DNA from: DATGZX01 sp035296965
GTDB lineage: Bacteria > Planctomycetota > Planctomycetia > Gemmatales > Gemmataceae
Length of the DNA: 38,055 bases
Reading direction: 5' to 3'
NCBI GenBank assembly: GCA_035296965.1
Contig: DATGZX010000038.1
Location: 1-38,055 of the forward strand
In this document: positions 18,094-25,183 of the stretch, in pieces
Layout: each line of letters starts with the position of its first letter
How positions within the stretch are numbered: the first letter of the stretch is position 1
The notes under the pieces: model-generated
The model's database searches: none
The model's input: the letters and a program-made list of their open reading frames with translations, nothing else
Told to the model about the DNA's origin: nothing
Translations under genes and position numbers: made by a program

Positions 18094-18174
18094 AATTCGT
18101 GTTGTTTCCACGCGAAGGCGCACGGCTAGGTGTGCCGGCGTCCGATCTGGCCAAGTTCATCGTGGATTAATCTC

Positions 18175-19635
18175 ATGGATAAACGCCAATCTACCGAGCT
18201 GCTTTTCGAAATGAGCCATTCCGGCAGGCGCACGCACCGCTTGCCTGCCTGCGATGTGCCAATGCCTGGGGCATCCAAGTTGCTTCCCGCAAATGCCTTG
18301 GCAGCCGAACCGCCGCCATTGCCGGAAGTGGGCGAGATCGACCTGATTCGCCATTTCGTCAACTTGTCGGGGCGAAATATGTCGATCGACACCAACTTCT
18401 ATCCGCTTGGCTCGTGTACCATGAAGTACAATCCGAAGCGCCACGAACGGCTCTCTTCCTTGCCCGGCCTGGCCGACCTCCATCCTTTGCAGTCGGACGA
18501 ATCCTGCCAGGGCATGCTCGAATTGCTGTGGCAGACGCAGAACATCCTGGCCGAGATCGCCGGGCTGGAGGAAGTATCCCTGCAGCCGGCAGCCGGGGCT
18601 CATGGGGAACTGACGTCTCTTCTCGTTGCCTCGGCCTATTTCCGCGATCGTAAGGAACAGCGTACCCGCGTACTCATCCCGGATAGCGCGCACGGCACCA
18701 ACCCTGCGAGTGCGGCCATCGCCGGCTTCGAGGCGGTCAGCATCAAGAGCAATGCACGCGGCCTGGTCGATCTGGAAGACCTGCGCGGCAAGCTGGATGA
18801 GCGGGCCGCCGTCTTCATGATTACCAATCCGAACACGCTCGGGCTATTCGACGACCAGATTGCCGTCATTACCGAGATCGTGCACGGCCAAGGGGCCCTC
18901 GTTTACCTCGACGGCGCCAACATGAACGCCATTCTCGGGATCACCCGACCTGGCGATTTCGGCGTGGACATGATGCACTACAACGTGCACAAAACGTTTA
19001 CCGGCCCGCATGGCGCGGGTGGACCCGGTGCCGGTCCCATTGCGGTTCGCTCCCAGCTCGCCCCCTACCTGCCGGTCCCCGTGGTTGTCAAAGAGAACGA
19101 TGCCTACCGCCTTGATTACGATAGGCCGAAAACGATCGGCCGCGTGCGCAGCTTCTTCGGCAACATCGGCATCCTGCTCCGTGGATACTTGTACATTCGC
19201 ACGCTTGGGCCGCGCGGTCTGCGCGAAGTCAGCGAGAATGCCGTCCTCAACGCCAACTATCTCCTGGCCCTCGTCAAGGACGCCTACGATGTGCCCTACG
19301 GGCCGCGCTGCATGCACGAGTTCGTGGCCAGCGCACGCAACTTGCGCCGCGAACGCAAGATTAGCGCGATGGATATCGGCAAACGCTTGCTCGATTTCAG
19401 CTATCACGCCCCAACCGTTTATTTCCCGCTGGTGGTGCCCGAAGCGATCATGATCGAGCCAAGCGAAACGGAAAGCAAGGAAACGCTCGACGGTTTCGCG
19501 GATGCCCTGCTACGCATTCGCGAGGAAGATGCAGACTTCCTCCATAATGCACCCCATACACTCGGCATCAGCCGGCCCGATGAGGTCAAAGCCGCCAAGG
19601 AGCCGCTGCTGCGCTGGCGACCGCAACAAGCATGA
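18175..19635 (+). CDS. gcvPB: Glycine dehydrogenase (decarboxylating) subunit 2
   Basis: The 486-residue C-terminal half of the split P protein carries the PLP lysine K273 in MHYNVHKTFTGPHGAGGPG. Other family motifs are NFYPLGSCTMKYNPK (74-88), QPAAGAHGELTSLL, DSAHGTNPASAAIAGF and MHEFVASARNLR. Start MDKRQSTELLFEMS at 18175 matches the usual N-terminus; the frame opens earlier but gives no family sequence. It ends the four-gene gcv run, 81 bp after gcvPA. No gcvL (dihydrolipoyl dehydrogenase) is present in the window, so the L protein must come from elsewhere, often shared with 2-oxoacid dehydrogenases. Confidence 0.97.
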   Translation: MDKRQSTELLFEMSHSGRRTHRLPACDVPMPGASKLLPANALAAEPPPLPEVGEIDLIRHFVNLSGRNMSIDTNFYPLGSCTMKYNPKRHERLSSLPGLADLHPLQSDESCQGMLELLWQTQNILAEIAGLEEVSLQPAAGAHGELTSLLVASAYFRDRKEQRTRVLIPDSAHGTNPASAAIAGFEAVSIKSNARGLVDLEDLRGKLDERAAVFMITNPNTLGLFDDQIAVITEIVHGQGALVYLDGANMNAILGITRPGDFGVDMMHYNVHKTFTGPHGAGGPGAGPIAVRSQLAPYLPVPVVVKENDAYRLDYDRPKTIGRVRSFFGNIGILLRGYLYIRTLGPRGLREVSENAVLNANYLLALVKDAYDVPYGPRCMHEFVASARNLRRERKISAMDIGKRLLDFSYHAPTVYFPLVVPEAIMIEPSETESKETLDGFADALLRIREEDADFLHNAPHTLGISRPDEVKAAKEPLLRWRPQQA

Positions 19636-19690
19636 ACTTCCGGCATTCTCGGTCCTGAAGGCAGACGCATTCCAGCCACGACAAGGTGAT

Positions 19691-20005
19691 TTAGCGCACT
19701 CCGGGGATGGAGTAGAGAACGGCCGGATCTGCGGATGGACATGGAAAGCTGAAGTGCCTGATCTGATTGGGCACATCCGGATGGCGATCGGGGATGCCAG
19801 GATCAAACCAACCGTTGCGCTTACGCTCATTCAACCTGTGCAGGATCGGGAAATGGTAAGCGCACTTCGGATAGCAGGGAGGCGGCTCGGCGGGCTGTGT
19901 CGCCTGCCCCGGGCAACTATTCGAGTCGGCCACGGCGGCTGTCGACGATCCGAACAAGACAATGGGCAACAGCAGCGCTAGCCAAAACGGAGTTGAGCGC
20001 GCCAT
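19691..20005 (-). CDS. Small secreted Pro-rich protein of unknown function
   Basis: The 104-residue protein is unrecognised. It begins with a clear signal peptide: MARSTPF, a hydrophobic core LALLLPIVLFG, and a likely cleavage after AVA at about residue 26. The mature part has four cysteines (C31, C44, C48, C89), a Pro-rich patch (QPAEPPPCYPKC) and a HFPILHRLNERKRNGWFDPG segment. AGGGAGT lies just upstream of the ATG at 20005, which, with the signal peptide, argues that it is real although it lies on the strand opposite to gcvPB and lplA. Function is unknown; the cysteines suggest two disulfides or a metal site in an extracytoplasmic protein. Confidence 0.72.
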   Translation of the reverse strand: MARSTPFWLALLLPIVLFGSSTAAVADSNSCPGQATQPAEPPPCYPKCAYHFPILHRLNERKRNGWFDPGIPDRHPDVPNQIRHFSFPCPSADPAVLYSIPGVR

Positions 20006-20208
20006 TTTGCTACTCCCTGTGAGGTCATTCTCTTCGGGCCCAACTTTCTTGTCGGTCGTTCTTGCGGGACAACTTCATTGTCCGCATGCCGGAACGAGTA
20101 GGAAGAGCCAGCATTGCCACTACGGCCGATTTTTTCGTCAGGAGCCCGTCACTCAGACTCAATGCTTGTTTGAAGTCCGGCGTTCTCTTCGCGTGCAAGG
20201 GTGAGGCC

Positions 20209-20946
20209 ATGAGCGATTCGGGCTGCCGCGTGCTGCCCTACGAGGCCGCGAGCGGACCGCACAACATGGCGGCCGACGAGGCCCTTTTGGAATCGGCCGC
20301 GTCAGGCATCGCATCGCTGAGATTCTACGGATGGTCGCAACCGACGCTGAGTCTCGGCTACTTCCAGCCGGAGCAACTGAGACGGTCCGACCGCCTGCGC
20401 GCGAAGTTGCCGTTTGTGCGTCGCGCTACGGGAGGAGCAGCCCTCGTGCATCACCTCGAGGTGACCTACGCGCTCGCTCTGCCGGCCGGCCCCTCGTGGC
20501 ATGCAGGCGAATCCTGGCCATGTCGCATGCACAGGATTATCATTACCGCGCTTGGAGAGCTGGGCGTAAGGGCCTCCGCGCTGCCCTGTGCAAACGAGCT
20601 GGCATTCACGGGCCTTCTCTGCTTCAAGCACCAGACGCCCGGCGACCTGTTGATCGGATCGGACAAAATCGTGGGCAGCGCTCAGCGCCGGCAGCGTGGA
20701 GCGCTCTTGCAGCACGGCGGAATTCTCCTTGCGCGGAGTCCGTATGCACCGGAGCTGCCGGGAATCCTGGAACTAAGCGGTAGGAATTTGCCCGCGGAAG
20801 AGGTATGTAAGACCGTGACGGCCCACTTTGCGCGGGATACCGGATGGAACATGACCGGCGCAGCGTGGAGTGCCGCCGAGCGGCAGCGGACGGCTGAGCT
20901 GGCTGCGTCGAAGTATGCCAATGATGCCTGGAACTACAAACGCTAA
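20209..20946 (+). CDS. lplA: Lipoate-protein ligase A family enzyme
   Basis: The 245-residue protein of the LplA/LipM/biotin-ligase fold attaches lipoate or octanoate to the lysine of acceptor proteins such as GcvH. Motifs are NMAADEALL (19-27), RRATGGAALVHH (71-82, lipoyl-AMP binding) and SDKIVGSAQRRQRGALLQHG (151-170) with the conserved K153. The start MSDSGCRVLPYEAA at 20209 has GGTGAG upstream; the open frame reaches further up but shows no family sequence. Its placement just after the gcv genes suggests it lipoylates GcvH. From sequence alone I cannot distinguish a free-lipoate ligase from an octanoyltransferase of the LipM type. Confidence 0.9.
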   Translation: MSDSGCRVLPYEAASGPHNMAADEALLESAASGIASLRFYGWSQPTLSLGYFQPEQLRRSDRLRAKLPFVRRATGGAALVHHLEVTYALALPAGPSWHAGESWPCRMHRIIITALGELGVRASALPCANELAFTGLLCFKHQTPGDLLIGSDKIVGSAQRRQRGALLQHGGILLARSPYAPELPGILELSGRNLPAEEVCKTVTAHFARDTGWNMTGAAWSAAERQRTAELAASKYANDAWNYKR

Positions 20947-20960
20947 ACGGAGTCACATGC

Positions 20961-21299
20961 ATGCCACGCGGGATCTTTGTCACCACCGGCAACAGCGTCG
21001 AAGGCTACGAAATCGTCGAATACCTTGGCATTGTCCGCGGCATCGTCGTGCGGGCACAGACCATCACGCAGGGAATCCGTGGGGCATTCTCGTCGATCAT
21101 GGGAGGCAACATCCGGGCATTTGAAGAAGTCTGCGAGTCAGCTCGGTCCCAGGCGTACACGCGCATGGTCGAGCATGCCCAGGACGAGGGAGCTGATGCC
21201 GTCATTGCGATGCGCTATGATGCGACGGAATTCGCCCAAGGCGTCACGGAAGTGCTGGCTTACGGCACGGCAGTGAAGTTGAAAACCGGCCAGCACTAG
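20961..21299 (+). CDS. YbjQ/UPF0145-family protein
   Basis: The 112-residue protein matches the YbjQ family over its full length: TTGNSVEGYEIVEYLGIVRG (9-28), IMGGNIRAFEEVCESARSQA, and EGADAVIAMRYD followed by VTEVLAYGTAVKL. YbjQ proteins form small pentameric or decameric rings; a heavy-metal-binding role has been suggested but no reaction is established. It starts 14 bp after lplA and is likely cotranscribed with it. A GC-rich hairpin 50 bp downstream may end the transcript. Confidence 0.88.
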   Translation: MPRGIFVTTGNSVEGYEIVEYLGIVRGIVVRAQTITQGIRGAFSSIMGGNIRAFEEVCESARSQAYTRMVEHAQDEGADAVIAMRYDATEFAQGVTEVLAYGTAVKLKTGQH

Positions 21300-21349
21300 T
21301 CCAATGCGTTTCGTGCAATTGGCTGCGTGACGCTCCAGACGCGCACCGA

Positions 21350-21377
21350 CCCCGCGGTGCCGGGCAGCACTGCGGGG
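21350..21377 (+). terminator. GC-rich hairpin, possible terminator after the gcv-lplA-ybjQ run
   Basis: CCCCGC, a mismatched G, then GTGC pair with GCAC, T and GCGGGG across a 6-base loop CGGGCA. The stem is strong, but no T-run follows, so it would be a non-canonical terminator. It lies between the plus-strand ybjQ and the converging minus-strand Cys-rich gene. Confidence 0.4.
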
Positions 21378-21519
21378 CCGGGGGGTCGGCAGGCAATCGG
21401 GTTAGCAGGCGGGCCTTCCTTGCTTCGTTGGTGCGGTCGTTCCTTCACAGCGACCGCTCCTCATTGAGTCGGAGCTGTCTCCAAGAACACCAGAGCGCCG
21501 GCTCCCGATACTTGGCGGG

Positions 21520-21547
21520 ACACTCTCGAGGATTGGCTCGCGAGTGT
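21520..21547 (-). terminator. Hairpin just beyond the 3' end of the Cys-rich gene
   Basis: ACACTC, T, CGAG pair with CTCG, C and GAGTGT across a 6-base loop (GATTGG). The single T/C mismatch sits in mid-stem. It begins 15 bp past the end of the minus-strand gene and would fold in its transcript. There is no clear U-tract, so a terminator role is only likely, not certain. Confidence 0.35.
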
Positions 21548-21561
21548 TCTTCAGCAGCAGC

Positions 21562-22152
21562 TTACTGATCGATGAGCAGGCTGTTGCCGGGAGCACCTGC
21601 GGGCTGGGACGGAATGATCTGAACCTTCTTGGTGGGCGGTTCAGGCATCTTCTTGGGCGGCTCGGCGCCCTTCGGGGCGGGAATCGGCTCCGCCTTCGGA
21701 GGAGCCATCGTCGTGGAACCGCAAGAATTGCAAGTGTTGCAGGTCTCGCAGGTGTCGCAGCAGTCGTGATGGAACAGGCCACGCAGGCGATCCAGGAAGC
21801 AAGGCTTGCAAGAATCGCACGTGTTGCAGGTGTTGCAGGTATTGCAGGTATCGCAACCGCAATCCTTGTGGAACAAACCGCTGAAGCGCTCGTGCAGACC
21901 GGTGCCGCTGCCCCAGCCGCCGCCACAGCAGGAATCGCACGTATCACAACCACAATCCTTGTGGAACCAACCGCTGAGCTTATCCTTCAAGCGGTGACCC
22001 CAACCACACTCGCAGCTGTCACAGGTGTTGCAGGTGTTGCAAGTGTTGCAAGACGAACACGACGAAACCGGCGCCGCGGGAGCAGCCGCGGGGGGAACCC
22101 CGTCGGCGCCTGCGAGCCAGGCCGTCGTTACCAACAAGAAAGCAGCATTCAC
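21562..22152 (-). CDS. Secreted protein with cysteine at every third residue (Cys-ladder protein)
   Basis: The 196-residue product has a short N-terminal hydrophobic signal (MNAAFLLVTTAWLAGADG) and 26 cysteines. In three blocks Cys recurs every third residue as CxxC steps (CNTCNTCNTCDSC), at about 32-49, 98-118 and 132-144, with a shorter block at 67-76. The blocks are joined by a repeated amphipathic segment: KDKLSGWFHKDCGCDTC, HERFSGLFHKDCGCDTC and LDRLRGLFHHDCCDTC. The tail (150-196) is Pro/Lys/Glu-rich, ends LLIDQ and is predicted disordered. GGGAGG sits 9 bases before the ATG, so the gene is real. No enzyme motif is visible; disulfide-linked envelope protein or metal sequestration are the plausible roles. 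Confidence 0.85.
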   Translation of the reverse strand: MNAAFLLVTTAWLAGADGVPPAAAPAAPVSSCSSCNTCNTCNTCDSCECGWGHRLKDKLSGWFHKDCGCDTCDSCCGGGWGSGTGLHERFSGLFHKDCGCDTCNTCNTCNTCDSCKPCFLDRLRGLFHHDCCDTCETCNTCNSCGSTTMAPPKAEPIPAPKGAEPPKKMPEPPTKKVQIIPSQPAGAPGNSLLIDQ

Positions 22153-22403
22153 AATAAAACCTCCCTAAAGCAGTTGACTTCGGCCTATGGCCGTGGCCGC
22201 AGTGACCGGGAGTTCTCCACCACAGAAAACCTGCCGGGCCGCGCCTGTTCTCGTTCCCAATTCCTCCGAAACCAGCGTCCCAGGAACTTGAGATTGCCTA
22301 GGAGCGCCTACATACGCTGGGATCTGCCATCTTCTTTCGGCAACCAGGACAACACTTCTTTAACAGGTTTACCTGAAGACCTCAGGCTACCGATTCTTCG
22401 ATT

Positions 22404-22435
22404 CTTCCGGCCGTCTTTTTCTTTATTGCCGGAAG
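22404..22435. repeat. Inverted repeat with T-rich loop
   Basis: CTTCCGGC (22404-22411) pairs perfectly with GCCGGAAG (22428-22435) across a 16-base T-rich loop. It lies about 170 bp upstream of recJ and 250 bp upstream of the divergent Cys-rich gene. It could be an operator or part of a leader hairpin; nothing more can be said. Confidence 0.4.
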
Positions 22436-22510
22436 CGCCCAGACCGTTGCCACGGGAAAGGCAGAATAGTCTCGCTGTGAGGCGCCACTTGACAGGAACC
22501 GGCGAGCCGA

Positions 22511-22524
22511 GCCCCGTCAGGGGC
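22511..22524. repeat. Short GC hairpin upstream of recJ promoter
   Basis: GCCCC and GGGGC pair around the tetraloop GTCA. It ends five bases before the proposed -35 box of recJ and could be a protein-binding palindrome or chance in GC-rich DNA. Confidence 0.3.
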
Positions 22525-22528
22525 CGGG

Positions 22529-22557
22529 TTACGTAGCGCCACGCGCGCCCCTATAAT
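22529..22557 (+). promoter_or_regulatory. Candidate sigma-70-type promoter for recJ
   Basis: A perfect -10 hexamer TATAAT lies at 22552-22557, with a poor -35 TTACGT at 22529-22534 and a 17-base spacer. Transcription would start near 22564, about 40 bases before the recJ start, on which GAGAGGAG serves as ribosome site. TTGACA at 22489 is too far away (57 bases) to be its partner. Confidence 0.5.
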
Positions 22558-22604
22558 GTCATCCAACTCATTGTCCGGCAGCGGCTAGCGAGAGGAGCGG
22601 TGCA

Positions 22605-24377
22605 GTGCAGAGCATTGCCAAGAGCTGGCATCTCCTACCCCACGATCGGGAAAGACAGGAACGATTGGGGGCTGCGCTGCGCGTTCCGCCCATCGTCGCT
22701 CAGCTTCTCTTGAACCGAGGGATCGCGGAGCCCGAGGCTGCCCGCCGGTTCCTGGAAGCACCGTTGCGTGGATTGCATGCTCCAGATCTGCTGCCTGGCA
22801 TCCGTGAAGCGACGGAGCGTATTTTGAAAGCCGTCCACGATGGGCGGCGCATCTGCGTTTATGGCGATTATGACGTCGACGGCACGACGGGAACGGCAAT
22901 TCTCTGGCAGGTGCTGCACCTGCTGGGCGCTCAGGCCGACTTCTACGTACCGCACCGGCTCGAAGAGGGTTATGGCCTCAACTGCGAGGCCCTCCAGCAG
23001 ATTGCCAAATCGGGCACGTCTGTCGTCGTGACTGTGGACTGCGGCATCACCAGCATTGCCGAGGCTATCGAAGCCAGGCAACTCGGTCTGGAACTGATCA
23101 TCACAGACCATCACGAACTCAAGGACAAGCTTCCCGAAGCAGCGGTGCTTGTGCATCCGCGCTTGCCGGGCACGTCTTATCCCTTTGGCGGCCTGTCGGG
23201 CGCAGGAGTCGCCTTCAAGCTTGCCTGGGCACTGGCCCAGCGCGCCAGCGGCAGCGAGCGCGTGACGCCGCGTTTTCGCGACTTTCTAATGGATAGCATC
23301 ACGTTGGCAGCCCTCGGACTGGTTGCCGACGTGGTGCCGCTGCACGACGAGAATCGCATTTTCGTGAGGCATGGGCTCCTGCGCCTGCAACAGGCGCCTT
23401 CACCGGGACTCAAGGCGGTGATCGCCGCCTCGGGACTTGCCGAGAAAGCCCAGCTCTGTGCCGACGACATCAGCTTCAAATTGGCCCCTCGACTCAATGC
23501 CGTGGGCCGGCTTGGCAGCGCGCGGCTGGTGATCGAGTTGCTGACGACAACTTCCCCTCAACGCGCTGCCGATCTGGCCCGTTACCTGGAAGCTCAGAAT
23601 GTCCAACGGCAGCAGTTCGAACGCCGCATTCTGGCGCGTGCCCGCGAATTGGCGGCTGAGTTTAATTCGGAAGACAGTCCCGCGCTCGTCCTTGCCGACC
23701 CCGACTGGCACGCGGGCATCGTCGGCATCGTTGCCAGCCGGTTGGTCGATCTCTATGCTCGGCCGGTGCTTCTCATCGCCCTGCGCAACGGGCAGGCCGA
23801 ATCGGGCTTGATCGGCCAGGGTTCCGGCCGCTCCGTGCCTGGGTTCAAGCTTCATGAAGCACTGGAGGCGTGCGGCGAGCACCTGATTAGTCACGGCGGT
23901 CACGCGGCCGCCGCGGGCTTCAAGATACTGCCCGATTCGATTGACGCCTTTCGTACGCGATTTTGCGCATATGCAACCAAGCATTTCGAGACGAATAGCG
24001 CCGCACCCCGGCTCATCCTGGACACGGAAGTGCCCCTCAGCGCGCTGACTCCTGGTTTGCTGCGTGATTTGGATCAACTGGAGCCCTACGGTACCGACAA
24101 TCGCCGGCCGCTGTTTCTGGCGACCAATCTCCAGGTCGTTGGCGATCCGCGCCGCGTGGGCGGCGGCGAACGCCACCTCAGTTTTCGGGTCCGCCAACAG
24201 AGTACTGCCTGGCGGGCCATCGCCTTTGGCAAGGCGGAGCGCCAGGAAGAACTCATGTCGGCGGCGGGCCGGTGTTGTCTCGTATTCACGCCACGCATTA
24301 ACGAGTGGCAGGGCTATCGCCGTATCGATTTGGAAGTGGTAGACTTTCAAGCTGGTGCGCAGGCCAGTCTGGAGTAG
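22605..24377 (+). CDS. recJ: Single-stranded-DNA-specific exonuclease RecJ
   Basis: This 590-residue 5'-to-3' ssDNA exonuclease of the DHH superfamily functions in recombination and repair. Metal-binding motifs are in order: VYGDYDVDGTTG (85-96), VDCG (144-147) and DHH (168-170). The family's GLSGAGVAFKLAWAL follows at about 195-210, and the DHHA1 motif SHGGHAAAAGFKI in the C-terminal part. The length is in the normal range. It starts with GTG, with GAGAGGAG upstream. A second DHH protein (NrnA type) lies at 29125-30111. Start and family are both well supported. Confidence 0.96.
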   Translation: MQSIAKSWHLLPHDRERQERLGAALRVPPIVAQLLLNRGIAEPEAARRFLEAPLRGLHAPDLLPGIREATERILKAVHDGRRICVYGDYDVDGTTGTAILWQVLHLLGAQADFYVPHRLEEGYGLNCEALQQIAKSGTSVVVTVDCGITSIAEAIEARQLGLELIITDHHELKDKLPEAAVLVHPRLPGTSYPFGGLSGAGVAFKLAWALAQRASGSERVTPRFRDFLMDSITLAALGLVADVVPLHDENRIFVRHGLLRLQQAPSPGLKAVIAASGLAEKAQLCADDISFKLAPRLNAVGRLGSARLVIELLTTTSPQRAADLARYLEAQNVQRQQFERRILARARELAAEFNSEDSPALVLADPDWHAGIVGIVASRLVDLYARPVLLIALRNGQAESGLIGQGSGRSVPGFKLHEALEACGEHLISHGGHAAAAGFKILPDSIDAFRTRFCAYATKHFETNSAAPRLILDTEVPLSALTPGLLRDLDQLEPYGTDNRRPLFLATNLQVVGDPRRVGGGERHLSFRVRQQSTAWRAIAFGKAERQEELMSAAGRCCLVFTPRINEWQGYRRIDLEVVDFQAGAQASLE

Positions 24378-24516
24378 GGGCACCTTGCTACTTTGCATTC
24401 TGTTGGGCGTGGACTAGTTTAGAGCAGTACGATTAACGCGATTGCCGGCACTCAGCTCCCCCCACGATTTGCGGCCGCCACGGAACGTGCGATTTAAAAT
24501 CGGAGCGGATGAGACC

Positions 24517-25050
24517 ATGAGCCGAACACTTCAAACGCTCTTCGACTACCTGGACAACCTCGACGCCCGTGCGCCACTGGAGGAACTCGAGAAGCAGCTC
24601 GCAAGCATCGATATCAAGTGCGCCGACGTGGCCGAGTTCATTCGCTTCTCCGAGCGCGGTTACATGCGAAACCTGGTGCGCGCGGGTCCCTGGTACAACG
24701 TGCTGGTCCTGTGCTGGAAAAACGGTCAACGCAGCCCTATTCACGATCATGCCGGGTCCACGTGTGCTGTTCGCGTGCTCCGTGGCGTCGCCACCGAGAC
24801 CGTTTTTGACTTCGCGCCGAATGGACAGGTCTGGGCAACATGCTCGCGGAGTCATCGGCCGGGCAGTGTTGTCGGCAGCCAGGATTCGGATCTCCACCAG
24901 GTTTCCAACCTGCAGGAGGGCGACGCCGATCTGGTGACCATGCACGTCTACACACCGCCCTTGATGTGGATGGGGACCTATTCGCTCACGGACAATACAC
25001 GCGGCCAAGAGCCGATGTTCGTTGAATTCTACGATGCCGCGGGAATTTAG
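24517..25050 (+). CDS. cdo: Cysteine dioxygenase type I
   Basis: The 177-residue cupin oxidises L-cysteine to cysteine sulfinate using Fe(II) and O2. The iron ligands are H76 and H78 in SPIHDHAGS and H127 in DLHQVSN. R51 matches the substrate-carboxylate Arg (R60 of the rat enzyme). C83 and Y145 sit at the positions of rat C93 and Y157, so the Cys-Tyr crosslink found in eukaryotic enzymes but missing from many bacterial ones could form here. Start MSRTLQTLF at 24517 has GGAG upstream. The stop codon TAG shares its last base with the left end of the palindromic element at 25050. Confidence 0.93.
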   Translation: MSRTLQTLFDYLDNLDARAPLEELEKQLASIDIKCADVAEFIRFSERGYMRNLVRAGPWYNVLVLCWKNGQRSPIHDHAGSTCAVRVLRGVATETVFDFAPNGQVWATCSRSHRPGSVVGSQDSDLHQVSNLQEGDADLVTMHVYTPPLMWMGTYSLTDNTRGQEPMFVEFYDAAGI

Positions 25051-25161
25051 AGCCTGTTGAAAAAGGGGTCTGACCCCTTGAGCTTTTCAAAGCTCGGTGG
25101 CTAAGAAATGGGCAGACTCCCTTGACTCTGCAAGGAGTCTGACCCCTTTTTCAACAGGCTC
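25050..25161. repeat. 112-bp MITE-like palindromic element
   Basis: The two ends are perfect 21-bp inverted repeats (25050-25070 and 25141-25161), beginning GAGCCTGTTGAAAAA. Inside lie two more palindromes: AAGGGGTC/GACCCCTT around one T (25063-25079) and GAGCTTT/AAAGCTC (25080-25095). It codes for nothing. The ends resemble the terminal repeats of IS elements, so it may be a non-autonomous derivative (MITE); I see no clear target-site duplication. It lies exactly between the cysteine dioxygenase stop codon and the sulfite oxidase gene. Confidence 0.8.
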
Positions 25162-25183
25162 ATACAATCGCCTGGAACACATA

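Larger units (their letters stand above)
22153..22604. other. 450-bp divergent intergenic region upstream of the Cys-rich gene and recJ
   Basis: No gene is seen here. The region holds two inverted repeats (22404-22435 and 22511-22524) and a candidate recJ promoter (22529-22557). It must also carry the promoter of the minus-strand Cys-rich gene, but I could not assign -35/-10 boxes for it. Confidence 0.5.

Noticed and set aside
21544..22536. Plus-strand frame of 330 codons
   Set aside because: It is antisense to the Cys-rich gene; the low-complexity Ala/Val/Gly protein reflects the repeated Cys codons, whereas the minus gene has a signal peptide and ribosome site.
22489..22557. TTGACA at 22489 as the -35 box for TATAAT at 22552
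   Set aside because: The spacing is 57 bases, far beyond the usual 16-18.
23400..24398. Minus-strand frame of 332 codons
   Set aside because: It lies within recJ, whose motifs are intact and in order.
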